From Spirogloea muscicola (Eukaryota; Streptophyta; Zygnematophyceae; Spirogloeales; Spirogloeaceae): 35,069 nucleotides of DNA. The stretch covers positions 745,034 through 780,102 of the forward strand of contig WELB01000033.1 in NCBI GenBank assembly GCA_009602725.1, written 5' to 3'. Within the stretch, counting starts at the first letter, position 1, and every line of letters begins with the position of its first letter. The notes under the pieces were generated by a model. It was not told where the DNA came from. It did no database searches and was given only the letters and a program-made list of their open reading frames with translations. A program made the translations under genes and the position numbers. Shown here in pieces: positions 19,401 to 28,544 of this stretch.

Positions 19401-20186
19401 ACTACATCTAACTTACTGTCAAGAAAAGCACTCCCCCAGCTTTTAGTATCTCTGCACCTCCCTAGTGCAGGCATCAGTGACAAGTTAACATCCTTCCACA
19501 GGTACTTGCACGAGGAGTGCACACCTAGAGTGGTGCACCGTGACATCAAGCCGGCAAATATCCTGCTCAGTGAAGAGGGCGAGGCTCGTGTCGCTGACTT
19601 TGGCCTCGCCAAGCATTTCGATGTGACAGACACGCATATGAGCACGGCAGTGGCTGGTGAGATCTAGTGCCACCTGCTCCCGTTGACATGCTATTCTGCT
19701 AACACCAACTTGTACACATTGACTTCCTTGAGTGCAGCTGCACGCTCAAGCATTTTAGTTGCTGCAAATCCAGGTACAATTGGGTACCTTGCTCCAGAAT
19801 ATGCCTCGAGCGGCCAGGTAAACGAGAAGACCGACGTCTACAGCTTCGGTATTGTGCTGCTGCGACTTATTACTGGGTGCAAGCCCACCGACTCGCGGTT
19901 TGGGCAAGCAGAGGGCGACGGCAGCTTGGTGCACTGGATCAATCGCCTGCTGCGGGAGGGAGCGCCCCTGACTGCCTTTCTCGACCCCTTGCTACTGCAA
20001 CTCGTGGCAGCCAATTGGTTTGTCCCCGTGGCTGGGCCGCAGAGCAGTGAGCTAGCAGACGAAATGTTGGGCATGCTCAAGGTGGGGCTGGCGTGCACCC
20101 GGCAGGCTCCTTCCTCGCGGCCATCAATGGGCCAAGTCGTCCAGCTTCTGGAGGACCTTCGCAGCTTTGGGGCTAGGCCGGCCTGA
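16472..20186 (+). pseudogene. LRR receptor-like kinase, copy B (broken paralogue)
   Basis: Same gene design as 4565-8278. Exons corresponding to copy A are 16472(or 16483)-18102, 18246-18914, 19058-19363, 19502-19656 and 19774-20186, with introns of 143, 143, 138 and 117 bp. LRRNT, LRRs, membrane helix ([20 protein letters not shown]) and kinase motifs ([35 protein letters not shown]) are all encoded. Three lesions stop a full product: 17767-17983 is inverted relative to copy A, 4 bp are missing at the right inversion junction, and a C run at 18563-18567 has five C where copy A has four. Translation from the LRR exon would run through the inverted DNA out of LRR register and end at 18106, or at 18283-18285 if intron 1 is spliced. 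The product would lack the helix and kinase. The start is also unresolved, with an in-frame TGA at 16454-16456. Confidence 0.85.
17767..17983 (-). other. 217-bp inverted segment inside copy B
   Basis: Reverse-complementing this segment aligns it end to end with copy A 5860-6076, with 9 differences in 217 bp. On the minus strand it still encodes about three LRRs ([14 protein letters not shown]..., [33 protein letters not shown]). The left junction lies at CCCGCC. The right junction lacks TAGT relative to copy A. Confidence 0.9.
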
Positions 20187-20750
20187 CCTTCGCCGTGCCG
20201 CATTCTCAAAAGGATGGACGTGCAGCGAGACGCTCTGACGTCGTCAGGCTCGTGCAGCGCAGCTCAAGCAGAGGGTACTGGTTCGGTTCGGCCTGGCACT
20301 ACATCAGTGAGGTTATCTGCACGCAGTGGTCTCTGAAGGCAGTTTTGCAGGCGTGCAACACATGTTGGCCTGCACACCCAGCTGATCGTGACTTTGGTGT
20401 GGCCTGATCTCGGCTTCGACTGAGCAGCAGGATGGTGCCAGTTGCTGCAAAGAGCCGACGACTCAGGTTCATGGGAACAACCGTGCCAGCGATGAGCAGT
20501 GGGCTCCGACGGACGAAAGCTTCGAGGCAATCCTGCACCTCGAGGGCGTGGGACTGGGGAGAGCCAGGCCAGCTGCGAATTGCGGGGCGCCGAGTCCAGG
20601 CCGACGGCGGGGGCCGCCGATGGGCAGCGCCGCGGGCCGCAGCAGAGGTGGCGGGGGCCGGCAGCGCCAGGAGGGCCGACGAGAGAAGTGAGCTCTCTCA
20701 CAATGAGGCGGTGAGCTGTGAAAGGAGCCTAGCATCCAGGAGCATAGCAT
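20187..20750 (+). other. 3' flank of kinase copy B
   Basis: The first about 210 bp resemble the flank of copy A, and 20390-20650 resembles 14211-14500. It probably holds the 3' UTR. No further exon is recognised. Confidence 0.55.
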
Positions 20751-20754
20751 CTCT

Positions 20755-20925
20755 GATATGCGGCTGCTTAGCAGGGGTTTACTGAGTGATTCGTAGCTGC
20801 TTTGTTTCTTTGTGTGCTTGATTTTCTTGGCGCTTCCCCTGGCCCCCTTCTCGTACTCTGTTTATTATTTTTGGGCTGGCTTTGCCAGCCCCTATCCTCA
20901 ACTGGCGAGCACTTTCTTTTTGTGA
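20755..20925 (+). repeat. LINE 3' tail, sense
   Basis: CTGATATGCGGCTGCTTAGC, AGGGGTTTACTGAGTGATTC, GCGCTTCCCCTGGCCCCCTT, the hairpin GGGCTGG/CCAGCCC (loop CTTTG, about 20873-20892), CCTATCCTCAACTGGCGAGC and ACTTTCTTTTTG. It starts upstream of the ORF-end motif GGTTTACTGAG, where one extra T breaks the RGY-stop frame. Confidence 0.7.
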
Positions 20926-21018
20926 AAGAGAGGAAGACTCTTCCGCTAGTGGGCGATGGCTGCTGTTGGCCAGCCCAGAAAATAACCTGAACGGAGTTCG
21001 AAAAGGCCAGAAAAGAGA

Positions 21019-21179
21019 CAGAAGCGCGGCCAGATCAACTGGTGGCTGGGAGAGGCCAGCCCAAAGGAATGCACAATGCCTGAAGGAGCCGGAGTGCGAA
21101 TGACTAAGACATCAGCAAGGGGACTCTCAGTAACCTCTAGTCAGTAGATGCAAGTCTGAATATCTAGCAGGCGGAAAGA
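21019..21179 (-). repeat. LINE 3' tail, antisense
   Basis: GAAGCGCGGCCAGATCAACT, GGTGGCTGGGAGAGGCCAGC (hairpin), CCAAAGGAATGCACAATGCC and TCAGTAACCTCTAGTCAGTA. It continues directly into the RT-type fragment at 21180-21890, of which it is the 3' region, and matches 11071-11200 and 15262-15400. Confidence 0.65.
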
Positions 21180-21890
21180 CGTTGCCCTGACGGAAGCCGG
21201 AGGCCGCCGCCAAAGTGCGCTTGCGCGCAAGTGGACCACGAAGGCAAGGGACCGCTGCAAAGCGATGGCCAAGCGCATCCGGAAGGCTTGAGCAAGGGAC
21301 CCGGCAACATTGAAGCCAGGCTGCTCGCCCTGCTGCCCGTGGCGGCGGGCCGCTGCTGGTCGCGCTAGGCAGTGAAGCAGCTCAAGCCATTTTGTGCCAA
21401 AGGCTCCGTGTGCGTCGACAGCGAGTGGGACAAACTCGTCTCCCACCGGGTGATCTGAGTACTTTCGTTACGTTGCGCCCGCCGCTTGGAGGACTAAGAA
21501 GCCCGCCTTCTCCGACGAGCGTTTGGCGCTCCTGGAATCAACACAGTGAGTCGTGACAACGTCGGCAATGAGCCGAGGCCCCATGCCGAGCGCGCTGGCG
21601 ACGAGATCGGCGCGCCGGGTGTGGAGGCGGCCATCCGCCCCAGCGGTCGGAGGCATGATGCTGAAATTCTCGAGCGCCACAGTGTAACAGGCCCCCACGA
21701 AGATGCCAAACATGGCAATGAGCAGCAAGTCGTGGTTGCCGGTCCGCTCCCCTCCCCAGGAGCACCGGAGCATATGGGCCGCCAATGACGCCCCGTCAGG
21801 GCTGCGCTCGCCGCACTCGTACTGCTGTACACCACTGAGGCAGGGTGGGTGGAGGCCGAGTAGGCGGTGCAGAAAAGGATTGGAGCACAC
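21180..21890 (-). pseudogene. LINE-type RT ORF, C-terminal fragment
   Basis: On the minus strand, in two or three frames: FLHRLLGLHPPCL, AAHMLRCSWGGERTGNHDLL, FVGACYTVALE, RLHTRRADLVASALG and RLIADVVTTHC (21890-21500). After a frame break come GDEFVPLAVDAHGAFGTKWL, FNVAGSLAQAFRMRLAIALQ and RSLAFVVHLR (21446-21200). It is the most complete copy of the C-terminal domain in the window but is shifted around 21450-21500. Confidence 0.65.
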
Positions 21891-22474
21891 AGCGCTTTAC
21901 TTGGCCTTTGGGTGCTCGATATTCCCTGTCGAGCAGCCGCAGGTCAGAGAAACAAGTCTCCAGGTAGCGGGTCCCTGGCTTTAGTCAGAGGCTGCAGTCA
22001 AAGCCGACCGGCACGCAGATGGAAAACGTGTGCCATTGACCGCCACAGCAGTACTGACCGGCGCATGCAATACACCCTTTCCCAGCCACTATCCTTAATG
22101 GGCGAGCCCTTCTCTACCTGGGCGAGAGAGGCTGCCGCGTTGAGATCGGCCTGCTTCCCGTGGTGATGTCGGGACACAGCACTGCACGCTAGCCGTGTGA
22201 AACGCCAGCCCGGAATCAGTGAACAAGGAGCACAAAGCCGAAGGCGCCAAAACCACGCAGCCATGTAAGAGAATGGCACTCCCAATGGGACAAGGGCTGT
22301 GAAAAGACAGCCCGAAAAAAAGTGACAAAGGTTCAAAGGGGTCAAAAACGCGTAGCAGCTACGAAGGGGCAAGAAGAAGGGGCCTGAAGAAGCCGTGTCA
22401 GTACGGGGGGAGGATGGACCACTCAGTAGTAACGAGTGAGGAGCCTCAAATCCGACGGACTAGCTGCCGGAAAG
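21891..22474. other. Repeat-derived DNA, no gene
   Basis: Contains an antisense hairpin-tail fragment with stem GGGCTGT/ACAGCCC at about 22305-22326 and further degenerate tail pieces at 22060-22260. No recognisable protein. Confidence 0.45.
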
Positions 22475-22700
22475 GATAGGGGCTGGACAAGCCAGCCCAA
22501 AAAAGAATGAACAAAGAACGAGAAGGGGGCCAGAGGAAGCCAGAGGAAGCGCTAAGAAACCAAAGCACACAAAGAAAGAAAGCAGCTACAAATTACTCAG
22601 TAACCCCTGCTAAGCAGCCGCAAATCAGAGAGGCTAAGGTCCTGGAAGTGGGTCCCCTGGACAGAGCCAGAGGCAGCAGCGAGGGCTCTCCCGGCCGAAA
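22475..22700 (-). repeat. LINE 3' tail with ORF end, antisense
   Basis: ATAGGGGCTGGACAAGCCAG begins the hairpin (GGGCTGG/CCAGCCC, loop ACAAG), then AAAAAAGAATGAACAAAG, GAAGGGGGCCAGAGGAAGCC, CTCAGTAACCCCTGCTAAGC and AGCCGCAAATCAGAGAGGCT. On the minus strand the upper end reads RALAAASGSVQGTHFQDLSL then SDLRLLSRGY-stop. This matches the C-terminus of the RT ORF at 15366-15470 and shows these tails are 3' ends of that element. Confidence 0.7.
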
Positions 22701-22917
22701 AAACGGACCTTTTCCAAAAGAAAACAGCTCTTCTAGATTGACAGGAGAAGAAGAAGGCGGTGCGCATGAATTGAAAGAGAGAGAAAGACGAGAGAGAAAT
22801 GATACGCCCAAAGTGAAAATGGCGCTTCCGATAGAGGGCGATGGTTGGGATGGCCCAAAAAGAAGAAAGTGCTCGCCCATTGAGAATAGGGGCTGGAACA
22901 ACCAGCCCGAAAAAGAA
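22701..22917 (-). repeat. LINE tail fragments up to the gap
   Basis: 22810-22860 carries the second-subfamily tail (GGCGCTTCCGATAGAGGGCG, ATGGTTGGGATGGCCCAAAA). 22862-22917 begins a consensus antisense tail (AGAAGAAAGTGCTCGCCC, ATTGAGAATAGG, hairpin) that is cut off by the run of N. Confidence 0.6.
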
Positions 22918-23831
22918 NNNNNNNNNNNNNNNNNNNNNNNNNNNNNNNNNNNNNNNNNNNNNNNNNNNNNNNNNNNNNNNNNNNNNNNNNNNNNNNNNNN
23001 NNNNNNNNNNNNNNNNNNNNNNNNNNNNNNNNNNNNNNNNNNNNNNNNNNNNNNNNNNNNNNNNNNNNNNNNNNNNNNNNNNNNNNNNNNNNNNNNNNNN
23101 NNNNNNNNNNNNNNNNNNNNNNNNNNNNNNNNNNNNNNNNNNNNNNNNNNNNNNNNNNNNNNNNNNNNNNNNNNNNNNNNNNNNNNNNNNNNNNNNNNNN
23201 NNNNNNNNNNNNNNNNNNNNNNNNNNNNNNNNNNNNNNNNNNNNNNNNNNNNNNNNNNNNNNNNNNNNNNNNNNNNNNNNNNNNNNNNNNNNNNNNNNNN
23301 NNNNNNNNNNNNNNNNNNNNNNNNNNNNNNNNNNNNNNNNNNNNNNNNNNNNNNNNNNNNNNNNNNNNNNNNNNNNNNNNNNNNNNNNNNNNNNNNNNNN
23401 NNNNNNNNNNNNNNNNNNNNNNNNNNNNNNNNNNNNNNNNNNNNNNNNNNNNNNNNNNNNNNNNNNNNNNNNNNNNNNNNNNNNNNNNNNNNNNNNNNNN
23501 NNNNNNNNNNNNNNNNNNNNNNNNNNNNNNNNNNNNNNNNNNNNNNNNNNNNNNNNNNNNNNNNNNNNNNNNNNNNNNNNNNNNNNNNNNNNNNNNNNNN
23601 NNNNNNNNNNNNNNNNNNNNNNNNNNNNNNNNNNNNNNNNNNNNNNNNNNNNNNNNNNNNNNNNNNNNNNNNNNNNNNNNNNNNNNNNNNNNNNNNNNNN
23701 NNNNNNNNNNNNNNNNNNNNNNNNNNNNNNNNNNNNNNNNNNNNNNNNNNNNNNNNNNNNNNNNNNNNNNNNNNNNNNNNNNNNNNNNNNNNNNNNNNNN
23801 NNNNNNNNNNNNNNNNNNNNNNNNNNNNNNN
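22918..23831. other. Assembly gap (914 N)
   Basis: Unresolved bases. The left edge is an antisense LINE tail and the right edge is a T run, so repeats are the likely cause. Any protein read across this interval is an artefact. Confidence 0.99.

Positions 23832-23885
<54 letters not shown>
23832..23885. repeat. Poly(T) run of 54
   Basis: An uninterrupted T tract directly after the gap. Sense LINE tails in the window end in T-rich sequence (for example 29285-29302), so this may be such a tail. It could also be a sequencing artefact at a gap edge. Confidence 0.8.
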
Positions 23886-24831
23886 CGTCCGCTGCCGGCC
23901 CCCCGTGCCGGCGGGCCGGACGTCGGGCGCGAGGCCGGCGCCTGAGCAAGGCGCGCAGGGCGGGCAGGGCCGGAGGATGCTGCAGAGCCCGCTGCGAGCC
24001 CAGGCTCGTCCTGGTGCTCGCCCCCTCTGGGCAGACGCAGATCGACCACCTGCCGCCAATCGAGGCCTTCCTGCACGCCTACTACAATGACGACTCGCTA
24101 CTCCGCAAGCTGCAGCAGCAGCGCAGCAGCAAGGATGCGGCCGCCGCCACCGAGCTGGGCGCCGCCTGCAGCACCGCCTGCACACTGCCGCTGGTGGTGC
24201 CTGCGTCCTCCTCCAAGGTGGCGTACATGAGCGTCCGCATCACCGACTTCGACACCGGACGTGCTCTCGGGCGCTCCAGGAGTGCGCGGGAGCAGCTTCT
24301 GGCTGCCGTTCAGGATGGCGTGCGCAAGTCCTGGGATGCCTTCTATGACCGCCTGTTTGTGGACGACGTTGTCATGGTTGCCGACGAAGCAGATGATCTG
24401 TTCGAGGAGAGTCGAGTTTTCGGTGAGGACCCTTGCCTGAGTGTAATAGACTTTGTTGTGCCGCTTATCCTTGTTTCTGTGATATCAGGCGCATGTCTTT
24501 GTAGGTGCTGGATGTCCGTTGTCCCCTGGTCCATCTGGTGCTTCTTTGGCAAAGCCTACGAGCGCCAGTCGTTTTTATCAATGTCTGATGTCTCACTGTT
24601 GCTTGTGATGGCTCAGCGGCTCTTGTGGCGGCCCTGGCTTGGATTCTGATACTCGTCCTGGAACTCCTGCCGTTTGAATACAAGTCAAAGAACATCGTAC
24701 ATGTGGCGCGGCGGTGGCTCATTGCAGCCGGCTCACTTCTGAGCCGGCTTGTCTTCTTCGCAGCCATAGTCTTTGATATCATCTTCTCAGCTAGCAGCGA
24801 CAATGAATACATATTTCTCGGTAGCCCATAA
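23886..24831 (+). CDS. Unrecognised two-helix membrane protein, 3' part
   Basis: Exon 1 is open from the gap edge to 24422, and exon 2 is 24617-24831, ending in TAA. The 194-bp GT-AG intron has matching phase (G plus CG). The region from about 24040 looks most protein-like: IDHLPPIEAFLHAYYNDDSL, VAYMSVRITDFDTGRALGRS, VRKSWDAFYDRLFVDDVVMV and EADDLFEESRVF. After the splice come two hydrophobic segments, ALVAALAWILILVLELLPF and a second around WLIAAGSLLSRLVFFAAIVF, and then SASSDNEYIFLGSP-stop. The soluble part would precede a short C-terminal membrane hairpin. I do not recognise the family. The 5' end lies in or beyond the gap, and sequence before about 24030 is Arg/Ala-rich and may be intron. 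An alternative acceptor at 24504 would add a small exon, but the single-intron model is simpler. Confidence 0.55.
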
Positions 24832-26303
24832 ACTAGTGAGCTGCTGAGCAAGATATTCTACTATTTTTGACTGGCCCTGGACCCAAGGTCCTTGCCAGGC
24901 TCATGTATTGGCTGTACTGCAAAGGGATGGTGTCCCCTTCTTCAAGCAACTGGTGATGATCGATGTTTCCAATGTGATAAAGCAAGCAATGACGACTCTC
25001 TCGTCCTGGATGTGAACTGTACAGTTCCCTCGCACTCGTGTCTGAGGGTTGTGACATCTAATGGTTAATAACATAATGTCATGGTCCTTATGATGCTTAA
25101 ATTTAGCAGTCACTGACAGATTGTCTTGATGACATCTGTCTGTACACTGGCTTCTATTGAAGTTCAAGATAGATATCTGTGTATGAAGCAATGCACCCTT
25201 TCCTACAACTCACCCCTCCCCCACCTTTTGAAGGTGCTTTTGAGTTGATGGCCAACAAGAACTCGCCGGACTATAATACCGTGTAGCCTTCTCAATGTTG
25301 CAATGTTTTGCAACAAAGGTGAGATGCTGAGGTGGGGGGGGGGTAATGTTGGGCTACTGTCCTTCGCAGGAAATTTATTCAGCACAATTTACATCTCAGA
25401 CTGTGCTCTTCCCTTCTCTCGAGTGTATTCTTTGCCAAAGGGCTTGTACTCACCACATGGTAATGGCTTGCCATAGAGAGAGAGAGAAGGCGCGCGGGGC
25501 GCATGAATTGAAAGGGAGGCCAATTCAAGCCAATACATTGTTCAGGCAGAGTCGAGTGCAGACTAAACAATGCTACATAATACGGAGACCCTAAACCCAT
25601 AGCAATTTGACATCAACCTAAATTTGATGATGATATTTGCAAGTCAGAACCGTGTCCGTCATGCAATTACCACTGTTATGTGTGGCTGGGTCCAACGCAG
25701 TATGCATTGATAGTCTCCATGCAGAGGAGGAAATAAGGGGGGGGGGGGTTTAGGAAGCGGAGTGGTACGTGTTCTTAGATGACAATTCAAATCTTGATAC
25801 GGCAGCGTATCCTGCTATTTATATTCAGAAATCAAGAAACGTAACTTCTGCGTCGCTGGTGAATGTCCTGATGGCTTAAAACAATTGACTAGATCTGAAA
25901 CAGGTGGAGTAGCAACAGAAGGCAGAAATAGTTTAGCTTGTGGATTACGCCCTTTGAGGTGCAATGTGCAACTGCATAACTATCTGCGTGGCCATCTGAT
26001 GAGGCTCTACTGCTGCTGTAATCAGGATAAATTAGGAGTTGACCAACATGAGACGCATGAAATTGACATCCAGAAGACGTCAGGTGGTTCGACTCCAGGC
26101 TCGACAGAGTCGGAGCTTGCAGCATACTTACTAAAGCTACCCAACCAATGCTCCACGTGATCTGCCAAAGATCTCGGGATGTACTAATGTTCATGCTCTG
26201 AGAACGTCTGTGCTAGTGCTGCTCAAGTCCAACTAAAGTCCAACTATTTGATGGCGCTGACCTTGCCCTGCATGTACCAACTGTCCTGAATGGGATGGGC
26301 CGA
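24832..26303. other. Intergenic region between convergent genes
   Basis: About 1.5 kb, more AT-rich than its surroundings, between the 3' ends of the membrane-protein gene (+) and the cupredoxin gene (-). It contains G runs at about 25336-25346 and 25738-25748 and a GAGAGAGAGA tract near 25475. A 91-codon plus frame at 25885-26160 matches nothing known to me. It presumably holds both 3' UTRs and terminators. I see no RNA gene. Confidence 0.5.
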
Positions 26304-27667
26304 TCAGATGTACAAGGAAACCTGCGTGACCAAGCCGGCCAGTAAGATGATCCCCAAGCTCGTCGCACTGAAGCCCGAGGGAAGGATGCTTGTGGCAGCG
26401 GAAGGAGGCGGTGGCGAGGTTGCCAGGGGTGGCGAAGTGGATGCAGCTGGGGGTGGGGAGGAGGAAGCTGGGGGGGGCGACGCCGCAGCAACAACGGTAG
26501 GGGGAGGGGATGCAGCATCCGGCGGAGGGGAAGCGGCTGACGGTGGAGGTGCTTCAGTGACTGGCGGGGGTGATGCAGCGACTGGAGGTGGGGAAGCGGT
26601 GGTCGTTGTGGGCGCAGAGGCGGCTGTCAGAAGGGGTGCAGCAGCATTGGGCAGGAGCGGGTCAGGTCACAGTGCGTTGCCGTGCATGAAACAAAGGGTC
26701 GGTGAGCCCCGCTCCAGTAAACGGGCAGGAGTGGAGGCCTTTCTGGTACGCTATGCAGCACGAGAGTGTCTAGCAAGCCATCACTGATCAATACACCGAA
26801 GCTGCAGATGCGAGCATAGAGTGGTCTAACGTAGATTAGATTGGCAAAAAGGGCAAGAGGCACGAACAGAGGCGACTTACCACGGGTCACTGTGATGGTT
26901 CCAATCATCTGGCTCGAGTGGATGAAGCAGTGGTAGGGGAACGTCCCCGCATCTTTGAACGTAAAGTTGAAGGTGAAACCCTGATTTGCTACAAACTGGC
27001 TGTCTGCCCCCTGGCCAGTGAACAAGCCGTTGGCGGCCCCACTGGTGTCCCCTGCACGTTCCAAGGCAATGGGCTGGTCAGAACGCCTCGTCACTCGCAG
27101 AGGCGCGTCCTCCGCCCTGCACGATGCTCGATCGTAACATGCAGCTGCAGGCGGCCCGCGATGATCAGGCTGCAGTCTAGCATCAGCAAAGTCACGACTT
27201 GCGAGCAGAAGTAGGGGCCGCGCAGCGCTTTTGGCTGTGCCTTCAGCAGTGTCAGAGTGAGTCTGTAAGCACGAACCTTGGACGGCATGGGGCTTGTTGT
27301 CAGTCCACATCCACGTCACAGTCTCCCCAGCAGTGATCGTCGGGCTGGCATCGGACTGGGACACGCCAAGGAACCACGGGACTGTGACGTCCGCGTCTGC
27401 AGCCAGGGACGCTCACGGGTCAGTCCTGCTGCAGAGGAGCCCCCTGCAATCCGCCAGTGGTGGCACCACAACAGAAGGCCTCCGGCTTTCATCCCCACCG
27501 GTCGGGCATTGTGACAAGCGAGCCCTGTGGAGAGGTAAATCCAACGAGCCGACAACGTGGTGTCCAACACGCAAGGGCTGGCCCCGTTGAGCACCTGCCG
27601 GCGGGGCGGCGGCGAGAGCGGCAGCGACGACGGCGGCGAGCAGCGCGGCGGCGCGGGGCCTGGCCAT
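26304..27667 (-). CDS. Secreted cupredoxin with Pro-rich, GPI-like C-terminus
   Basis: Blue-copper (type 1) protein, probably anchored at the cell surface and active in electron transfer or copper binding outside the cell. Exons (minus) are 27667-27595, 27396-27277, 27051-26881 and 26623-26304, all with GT-AG introns in phase 1, giving 227 residues. A signal peptide (MARPRAAALLAAVVAAALAA, cleavage near 25) is followed by a cupredoxin domain at about 26-121 with TITAGETVTWMW, H61 in KPHAV, then FPYHCFIHSSQM giving C106, H109 and M113, a full set of ligands. Residues 122-205 are Ala/Ser/Pro repeats (ASPPP, APPPS), as in hydroxyproline-rich cell-wall proteins. The last about 20 residues (ATSLGIILLAGLVTQVSLYI) resemble a GPI-anchor signal. 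There is only one Cys in the domain, so it lacks the disulfide of land-plant phytocyanins. The ATG lies in GCCACCATGG, a strong Kozak context. The promoter is bounded by the LINE-tail cluster starting about 170 bp upstream. Confidence 0.85.
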
Positions 27668-27835
27668 GGTGGCGGCGGCGAGGGCTCGCGCCTTGGGGGA
27701 CGGCCGGGGCGGGCAACGGCGGAGCCGGAGGAAGGAGGGTGGGAGGGGGCACGGGCTCTCGGGGCTGCAACGGGGGCAGAGGCGGGCCAGGCAGCTGTAG
27801 CGGAGGCAGAGTCGGCTGCCGGGCGGGTAGGGGCT

Positions 27836-28105
27836 TATGTAGAAGTAGAAGTAGAAAGGGCTCGCCCATGGAGGAAGGGGGCTGGAAAAGGAAGAAAGTG
27901 CTCGCCCTTTGAGAATAGGGGCTGGAACAACCAGCCCGAAAAAGAATGAACAGAGCACGAGAAGGGGGCCAGGGCTGGAAAAAGAAGAAGAGAGAGAAGA
28001 AAGTGCTCGCCCATTGAGAATAGGGGCTGGAACAACCAGCCCGAAAAGGAATGAACAGAGCACGAGAAGGGGGCCAGGGGAAGCGCTAAGTAACAGAAAC
28101 GAAGC
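27836..28105 (-). repeat. Head-to-tail nest of three LINE 3' tails, antisense
   Basis: Copy 1 (about 27840-27890) is cut inside its hairpin (GGGGGCTGGAAAAGG). Copy 2 (27891-27976) starts AAGAAAGTGCTCGCCC, has a full hairpin, and stops in GAAGGGGGCCAGGG. Copy 3 (about 27977-28105) starts with GAAGAAGAGAGAGAAGAAAG and continues through hairpin and GGGGAAGCGCTAAGTAACAG. GTAGAA is repeated three times at 27838-27856. Confidence 0.75.
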
Positions 28106-28544
28106 TCGTCTCCCCCTCGGGGGGGGCAGCAGAGGCGCAGGAGCGGGCAGGCCCGGCCCGGGGGGGCGCGGTCAGCGGGTCAGCGGGGCCCCACGTGCTG
28201 GCCACGTCGGACCCCCCCCACCACGCGGCGTGCTCCCAGTGGTCAATCTGTCCATGTGACGCAGGGCGAACCAGCCCGGGGGCCCGGCGCGCGTGCGCGG
28301 GCTTGTCGGGACGCGGGCGGGAAGCCGCGGGGGGGCGCGCCCGAGGTCCCGCTACGCGACAGAGTGAGCAACCCCCCCGGCCGCCGCCGTCGATGCGCCG
28401 CATCGACGGCCGCGCAGGCAGCCAGGCCAGCCGCGCCGGGCCGGGCGTCTGGTCTCGTTCCCCTGTCCCCCCTTGCCCCCATTGGGAGTGCCACTTCTTC
28501 TGTCCGCTTGTCGCCGGGGCTGTCCGGGAAACGGCAAGCGGAAG
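28106..28544. other. GC-rich island interrupting a LINE tail
   Basis: About 440 bp with long G and C runs replaces the expected continuation of the tail after AACAGAAAC. No protein family is recognised. Long frames on both strands are compositional. It contains a perfect palindrome (28386-28410) and, near 28480-28500, CCCATTGGGAGTGCCACTTC, which resembles tail fragments at 22270 and 3050. Confidence 0.45.
28386..28410. repeat. Perfect 12-bp inverted repeat, 1-nt spacer
   Basis: GCCGTCGATGCG, then C, then CGCATCGACGGC. It can form a strong hairpin or cruciform and would suit a dimeric binding protein. Nothing else supports a function. Confidence 0.85.

Noticed and set aside
24423-24616. Small extra exon at 24505-24570 in the membrane-protein gene
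   Set aside because: Frame can be kept, but it needs a 46-bp second intron and adds a low-complexity segment. A single 194-bp intron is simpler and also keeps frame.
22507-24649. Very long frames running through the gap on both strands (450 to 600 codons)
   Set aside because: They exist only because N translates as unknown residues. The poly-Lys and poly-Phe stretches come from the T run.
27413-28063. 216-codon minus frame starting in the LINE tails
   Set aside because: It fuses a repeat, the real cupredoxin signal peptide and its first intron. The spliced model from the ATG at 27667 explains the sequence better.
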